The translations under genes were made by a program, and so were the position numbers. DNA of 64,000 nt from Chrysophaeum taylorii (Eukaryota > Sar > Pelagophyceae > Pelagomonadales > Pelagomonadaceae). The stretch covers positions 558,001-622,000 of the forward strand of contig JAQMWT010000005.1 in the NCBI GenBank assembly GCA_029834535.1, read 5' to 3'. The notes beneath the pieces are model-generated. The model was not told where the DNA came from, searched no databases, and saw nothing but the letters and a program-made list of their open reading frames with translations. Below are positions 59,818 through 64,000 of this stretch, piece by piece (the first letter of the stretch is position 1; every line of letters starts with the position of its first letter).

Positions 59818-61911
59818 TCAGGGGAGCGCGGCGAAGGGTACGGGAGCGTGGATGTCGTGGGGTCCGGCGAGAGGCGGATTATGGAGAATTTTGGGGGGAG
59901 CGGGGACGTATGCGGAGCGTCGTTTGACGCGGTAGCTGTAGGTGCCTTGGATCGCTGCGACGACAACGACGATCATAGCGTGGCGCGGGGGTATGTGGGC
60001 GACGATCTCGCGCACGGGGTCCCTTGTCGTCGAGGCTGACTGATGATCTCGGGAGGTGCGGCAGCCCGAGAGTTCCGAGAGCGCGACGCCAAAGGCCATC
60101 CAGCGTTTTTGGTCGTCGTTCTCGACGCAGATGAAGGTCGCGCTGCCGTCGGACCTGGTGACGAGATTCGCGACGCCGACGCGGGCAGTTTTGGTCTCCG
60201 GGGCGTTGCGGACGTAGGCGAGAGCAGCGATTCGTCTGGTCGCGGCGTCGATTTTTTTTCGGCGGAGAAGCACGGGGTTTGCGGTGCGAACAACAAGGGC
60301 GACGGGCTTGTTGACGAGGTGGTTGAAGCTCAAGGGGACGACGAGGTGGTCGACGTCGCGATCGGGCGAGGCGCGGAGGTGGCAATGCGCGTAGGCGTTG
60401 AAGAGCGTCGAAGGCGCCGTCGAAAGGCCGGGCATGACGACGAGCGCGACATCGGCAGGGTGCTCCGGTCCACCGAGGCGCGCGGGGGGCTGCGCGAGCT
60501 GGAGCGTGCACTCGGTGTTCGAACCGGCGGGCGTCGTGACCACGAAGGCGTCGCTCGAGTCGCGACACGCCGTGGCGCAACCGCCGGCTCGCACGTCGCA
60601 CCACGCGGCGCGATACTCGCAGACGGCGACGTAGTCGAAGTGCGCGCGGAGGTCCGAGAGGGTCAAGTAAATGAAGGTCGCCGCTCTCGCGCGTTGCGAC
60701 TTTGGGGACCCGACGCTAGGTCCGAGGAGGACGGGTTTGTAGGTTTCGAACTCGGGGGAGCCGTAGGCGAACTTACCGCGCCACTCGTACTTGGACCGTT
60801 CGCCGTGGGGGTTGGCGAGGCACACGATGCGGTAGTTTGGTCGTCCTCGGCCGCGGACGACCTCGACGACGTTCACGATAGCGTACGCGTGCCTCGGCGC
60901 CAAGCCCACCGAGACGGCGTCGCCTCGCGTCGCCGCGCACAGCACGAATCCCGCCTCGCGCGCCGACAGCATCTGCGCCCACAGCAAGCCGACATCGGTC
61001 TTCTCCGACAACACGTGCTCGCGGACGGCGCACCCGGTCAGCGCGTACAACGCCTGGGACAGAAAAGTAAAGACTGTACGTCGAGGAACACTCGCCTCGG
61101 AGGTGCGGCCGCCTTTGAGGTTATCGTAGCCGCCGCTCGCCTTGGCGTAGGCCTTTTCTATGAGTTGGACGAAGAGCTGGAATCTTCTGGTCGACCCGTA
61201 GACCGCCTTGAGGCACGTCGTGACTCCGTTGCCGATGACGGGGAAGCGCTCGTCGACGACGTAGGTCCGCCAGAGACCGCCGACGCAGAGCCGAACGCCG
61301 TGGACGCCGGCGTCGCGCGATCGATCCTCGGGGGCCACAAAGAGATGTCGCAGGAGCTCGCCCCGGAAGACGCTCGCGAGCGCCGAGATGACGCTCACGA
61401 GCCAGCAGTCCCCGAGCGCGCCCTGGATGGCATCGTCGCCGCGCGGAACGTCCCGAATCACCTCGTATTCGTGCCGCCCGTGCTTGGCTTGGCGCTCGCC
61501 GTCGTGCTGGAGGTCCTCGGGACGCAACCACATCTGGCCTGCGGGCGGGTTGAACTCGCGGTCGACGAAGAGTTCCCCCGCCTCGCGGCACGCCGTCCGG
61601 ATTGCCTCGACGCCCTCCGACAACCCGAGCCCGAGCAGCGACTCGAACAACTCGGACACGGGCCGCTGATTGGCCTTTTTCGAAGAAGACGATTCATCAC
61701 GGCTCATCAATATGTCGTACTGCCGAAGCCGGACCGACGACACGGGCGGCGGTTCGGGCGCCATCGGTGTGTCTTCGGACACCCTCTCGAGGTGCTGGAG
61801 CGCGTGGGTTGGAACCCGCACCGGCCTGGGCCGCGTATTAGCAGGAGGAGGAAGTCTTTTTTTCCTCCGCGATTCGGGCGAGGAGTGGCCGCCGCGACCC
61901 AAGAGGCGCAT
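59818..61911 (-). CDS. Calpain-type cysteine protease
   Basis: About 685 residues after removal of one small intron (61054-61089). The C2 peptidase core has the full triad: Cys in QGALGDCWLVSVISAL (about residue 169), His in GLAPRHAYAIVNVVEV and Asn in CLANPHGERSKYEWRG. Other calpain blocks are DERFPVIG and YGSTRRFQLFVQLIEKAYAK. The region after the protease domain has two beta-sandwich-like segments, reminiscent of CBL (C2-like) domains, but no penta-EF-hand, so this is an atypical calpain. N-terminal 60 residues are Arg/Pro-rich. Calpains cut a few regulatory proteins, often in a calcium-dependent way. Head to head with the coiled-coil gene at 62077. Confidence 0.9.
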   Translation of the reverse strand: MRLLGRGGHSSPESRRKKRLPPPANTRPRPVRVPTHALQHLERVSEDTPMAPEPPPVSSVRLRQYDILMSRDESSSSKKANQRPVSELFESLLGLGLSEGVEAIRTACREAGELFVDREFNPPAGQMWLRPEDLQHDGERQAKHGRHEYEVIRDVPRGDDAIQGALGDCWLVSVISALASVFRGELLRHLFVAPEDRSRDAGVHGVRLCVGGLWRTYVVDERFPVIGNGVTTCLKAVYGSTRRFQLFVQLIEKAYAKASGGYDNLKGGRTSEASVPRRTVFTFLSQALYALTGCAVREHVLSEKTDVGLLWAQMLSAREAGFVLCAATRGDAVSVGLAPRHAYAIVNVVEVVRGRGRPNYRIVCLANPHGERSKYEWRGKFAYGSPEFETYKPVLLGPSVGSPKSQRARAATFIYLTLSDLRAHFDYVAVCEYRAAWCDVRAGGCATACRDSSDAFVVTTPAGSNTECTLQLAQPPARLGGPEHPADVALVVMPGLSTAPSTLFNAYAHCHLRASPDRDVDHLVVPLSFNHLVNKPVALVVRTANPVLLRRKKIDAATRRIAALAYVRNAPETKTARVGVANLVTRSDGSATFICVENDDQKRWMAFGVALSELSGCRTSRDHQSASTTRDPVREIVAHIPPRHAMIVVVVAAIQGTYSYRVKRRSAYVPAPPKILHNPPLAGPHDIHAPVPFAALP
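61054..61089 (-). other. 36-bp in-frame intron in calpain gene
   Basis: GT-AG bounded, a multiple of three with no stop, so unspliced RNA stays open. Removing it joins GGRTSEAS to ALYALTG, matching the calpain EAL-x-x-LTG pattern; leaving it inserts twelve residues (VPRRTVFTFLSQ) at a normally gap-free site. Confidence 0.7.
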
Positions 61912-62076
61912 CTCTTGGCTGCTGCTGATGCTTGTGGTTGGGTGGCGAGAAATTAAAATTTGCTAACCCTTTCCTTGGCTTGATCCTCCTGCCAGAACCC
62001 TTTTTCTTTCTGGGCAGTTTCAACGAACGAAATAATAGTACGGAAAAACGCCGCGGCGGCGGCAGATACTGCGAGG

Positions 62077-64000
62077 ATGCCGCCGTCCTACCAAGTGCGC
62101 AACATCCAGCTGCTCGAAGCCGAGGTGGACCAGTTGCTCTCGAATGCCGCGCGCAGCGGGCGCGCGATGCAAGAGACGCTCGAGTGCTCGCGGCGCGAGC
62201 TCAGCACCGAGCTCGCCTCGAGCCGCCAGCGGCAGTCCGAGCTCGAGACAGCCCTCGCGCGGTGCAGCGAGACGGCGCGACTCCGGGGGCAGGTCGAGGA
62301 TCTGACGACCGAGGTGGACGCGCTCCGGGAGAGGGCGCGCTCGGACGAGGCGATGAGGGAGGCGGCAGTCGAGAGGGTGCGACGAGAAGCGCGGGACGGC
62401 GCCGCGGCGCGGCGCGGCGAGGAGGCGCGACTCCGGGGGCAGGTCGAGGAGCTGAGTGTCGAGGTGGACGCGCTCAGGGAGCGCGCAAGGTCGGAGGAGG
62501 CGCTGAGAGAGGAGAGCGTCGCGCGCGCGCGCCGCGAGGCGCGGGAGACGGCCGCGGCGGCGAGGCGCGGCGAGGAAGCGCGGCTGCGTGCCCAAGTCGA
62601 GGAGCTGACGACGGAAGTAGGGGACTTGCGGCGGCGCCTACGCGAGGACGAGGCTGCGCGAGAGGATTGTCTCGAGCGCGCGCGGCGCGAGGCGTTATCG
62701 GGGCGGCTCGAGGAACTGACTACCGAGGTGTGTGCGTGGCGAGAGCGCGCGTCGCGGTCGCACGAGGACGTCGACCGCGCGCGGCGCGAAGCGGCGGTCG
62801 AAGCCGAGACGCGACTGCGGCAGGCGCACGAGGCGCAGGTCGCAGATCTGACGAGGCGTCTCGCGACGTGCGAGGCGTCGCTCGAGGCAGAGCGGCGCCG
62901 CCGCGGGTCGCCCGACGACGTCGACGAGCGCGTGCGGCGCGAAGTGAGCCGATGCGAGACCGAGTTCGCTGCGAGCCTAGAGCACGAGCGGCGGTCTGCC
63001 GACGCGCTGCTGCGCGAAGCCCAGGCGAGTGCCGCCGAACGCGAGGCCTCCATCCGCGAGGAGCTCAAGGCGGCGCGCGCGGCGCGCGACAGCGACTCGA
63101 GACGGTGGTCCCGCGCGCGCGACGACGTCGAAGCCGAGCGGCGGCGATGGCGACGCGAGAAGGACGAGCTCGAAATGCGGTCGCGAGAGGCGACGGCTAC
63201 GCTCGAGCGTACGGTCGCCGACCTGCGAGCGCGCCACGAGACCCTCGAGGCGCGCGCACTCGACGCCGAAACGCGCAGGGTCGACCTCGAGTCGCAAGCG
63301 TCTGCGTGCGAAACGAGGCGCGCGGCCGCGGAGCACGCGGCCGAGGACGCCGACCGACGACGCGCGGTGATCGAGCGAGATATGACGCGGGCCGACGAGA
63401 CCGCGCGGGCAAAGCTACGCGAGGTCGAAGATGCGGCGGCCTCGGAGCTCCGTGAGGCGCGCGCCGAACTCACCGCGGTCCGCGCCGATCTCCAGCGCGC
63501 CATCGACCAAGGCGAGAGGCGCGAGCATGAAGCCCAACGCACTGCCGCGGCAGCATTGGCGCGCGTCGAGGTCGCCGAGGACCAAGCCCACAAGGCAAAT
63601 GACGCGTCGGCACGCGCGACACGCCAAGCAGACAAGGCTGAGGCCGCGCGCCGCGCCGCCGAACAACAGCTCGCGACGTTACGACGCAAGCTCCAAGCTG
63701 CAGAGGCCACCGCGGAGCGCGAGACTGCGCGCGCCAACGAGACGCAAACCGCAGCCCGAGCCAAGATCGCAGAGCTCGATACCGCGCTCCGGGTCTCTCA
63801 AACCAAGGCCCAAGAGGCCGACAGCCTCGAGGCCGACCTCGACGCCGAGCGCGACAAAGCGAGCGACTCGGCGGCGCGACTCGCCGACCTCGAGAAGCGC
63901 CACGCCGTCCTCGAGCACCACGCCGACGCGATGGCGCGCGGTCGCGACGAGGCCCGCGTCCAAGCACAACACACGCAAGCCCGCGCCGAAGAGGAGCAAC
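62077..64000 (+). CDS. Large coiled-coil protein with ~50-residue repeats (3' end beyond window)
   Basis: Open from ATG 62077 to the right edge (641 codons plus one base) without a stop. After MPPSYQVRNIQLLEAEVDQ, the sequence is a charged coiled coil rich in Arg, Glu and Ala. Three tandem units of about 50 residues occur between 62290 and 62720, each opening RLRGQVEDLTTEVDALRERA or close variants and closing RARREAR...AARRGEEA. Later the pattern loosens. No other domain seen. Myosin-rod/CEP-like scaffold is possible but any long coiled coil would look so. Mirror frames on the other strand are artefacts of high GC. Divergent from the calpain gene (165 bp). Confidence 0.75.
   Translation, partial: MPPSYQVRNIQLLEAEVDQLLSNAARSGRAMQETLECSRRELSTELASSRQRQSELETALARCSETARLRGQVEDLTTEVDALRERARSDEAMREAAVERVRREARDGAAARRGEEARLRGQVEELSVEVDALRERARSEEALREESVARARREARETAAAARRGEEARLRAQVEELTTEVGDLRRRLREDEAAREDCLERARREALSGRLEELTTEVCAWRERASRSHEDVDRARREAAVEAETRLRQAHEAQVADLTRRLATCEASLEAERRRRGSPDDVDERVRREVSRCETEFAASLEHERRSADALLREAQASAAEREASIREELKAARAARDSDSRRWSRARDDVEAERRRWRREKDELEMRSREATATLERTVADLRARHETLEARALDAETRRVDLESQASACETRRAAAEHAAEDADRRRAVIERDMTRADETARAKLREVEDAAASELREARAELTAVRADLQRAIDQGERREHEAQRTAAAALARVEVAEDQAHKANDASARATRQADKAEAARRAAEQQLATLRRKLQAAEATAERETARANETQTAARAKIAELDTALRVSQTKAQEADSLEADLDAERDKASDSAARLADLEKRHAVLEHHADAMARGRDEARVQAQHTQARAEEEQ

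Noticed and set aside
60043-61956. 637-codon plus-strand frame opposite the calpain gene
   Set aside because: Mirror frame; the minus strand carries the full calpain catalytic triad.
61932-63455. 507-codon plus-strand frame overlapping the coiled coil
   Set aside because: Gly/Arg-rich off-frame translation of the heptad sequence.
62088-63764. 558-codon minus-strand Ser/Arg/Ala-rich frame
   Set aside because: Mirror of the coiled coil starting at 62077; low-complexity with no start context.
1-64000. tRNA, rRNA or CRISPR features
   Set aside because: No cloverleaf with conserved T-loop, no rRNA-like stretch and no regular spacer array was recognised by eye; a tRNAscan/Infernal run would be decisive.

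Overview
The window is nuclear DNA from a compact, GC-rich eukaryote, most likely a photosynthetic stramenopile (pelagophyte-like alga). Supporting signs are LOV-domain photoreceptor architecture linked to RGS modules, very short introns (36-80 bp) that include several GC-AG introns, N-termini resembling heterokont signal-plus-transit plastid presequences, a sterol C24-methyltransferase, and tightly packed genes often arranged head to head. There are no operons, Shine-Dalgarno sites or bacterial features. The lineage assignment is inference; no marker gene settles it.

Layout. 1-2169 (-): sequon-rich secreted coiled-coil protein leaving the left edge. 2.2-3.8 kb: non-coding DNA with a diverged repeat array. 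3861-8568 (-): large RGS-LOV-LOV-RGS photoreceptor. 9.2-12.8 kb: divergent MFS transporter and an unrecognised protein. 13.4-15.2 kb (-): decayed cyclic-nucleotide-gated-type channel. 15.4-17.2 kb: five-exon glucose-6-phosphate isomerase. 17.5-20.8 kb: divergent membrane-tethered bZIP (ATF6-like) and CCT chaperonin beta subunit. 21362-24237: a complete but coding-dead hAT transposon with perfect terminal repeats and target duplication. 24.3-25.8 kb: small cupin and rhodanese genes, both with possible plastid leaders. 25.9-29.6 kb: divergent EF-hand coiled-coil protein and sterol methyltransferase around a perfect 22-bp palindrome. 29.6-33.0 kb: degenerate, gene-poor DNA. 33.0-42.0 kb: matrin-type zinc finger protein, Patched/RND-like membrane protein, six-exon fucosyltransferase-like enzyme, and a dynamin-PDZ fusion. 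43.1-50.7 kb (-): PHD-finger protein with PLU-1-like helical region and Q/H-rich tail. 51.3-56.7 kb: ankyrin protein, Pin1-type parvulin, a 77-residue tail-anchored-like protein, CLC chloride transporter. 56.8-58.6 kb (-): multicopper oxidase pseudogene. 58.7-64 kb: MgtC/SapB-like protein, calpain-type protease, and a coiled-coil protein leaving the right edge.

The genes do not form one pathway. Themes are light/G-protein signalling, ion and membrane transport, ER/secretory function (ATF6-like bZIP, glycosyltransferase, sequon-rich protein) and chromatin. The most unusual items are the multi-RGS double-LOV protein, the dynamin-PDZ fusion, and two coding regions that cross the window edges and so lack a terminating stop here.
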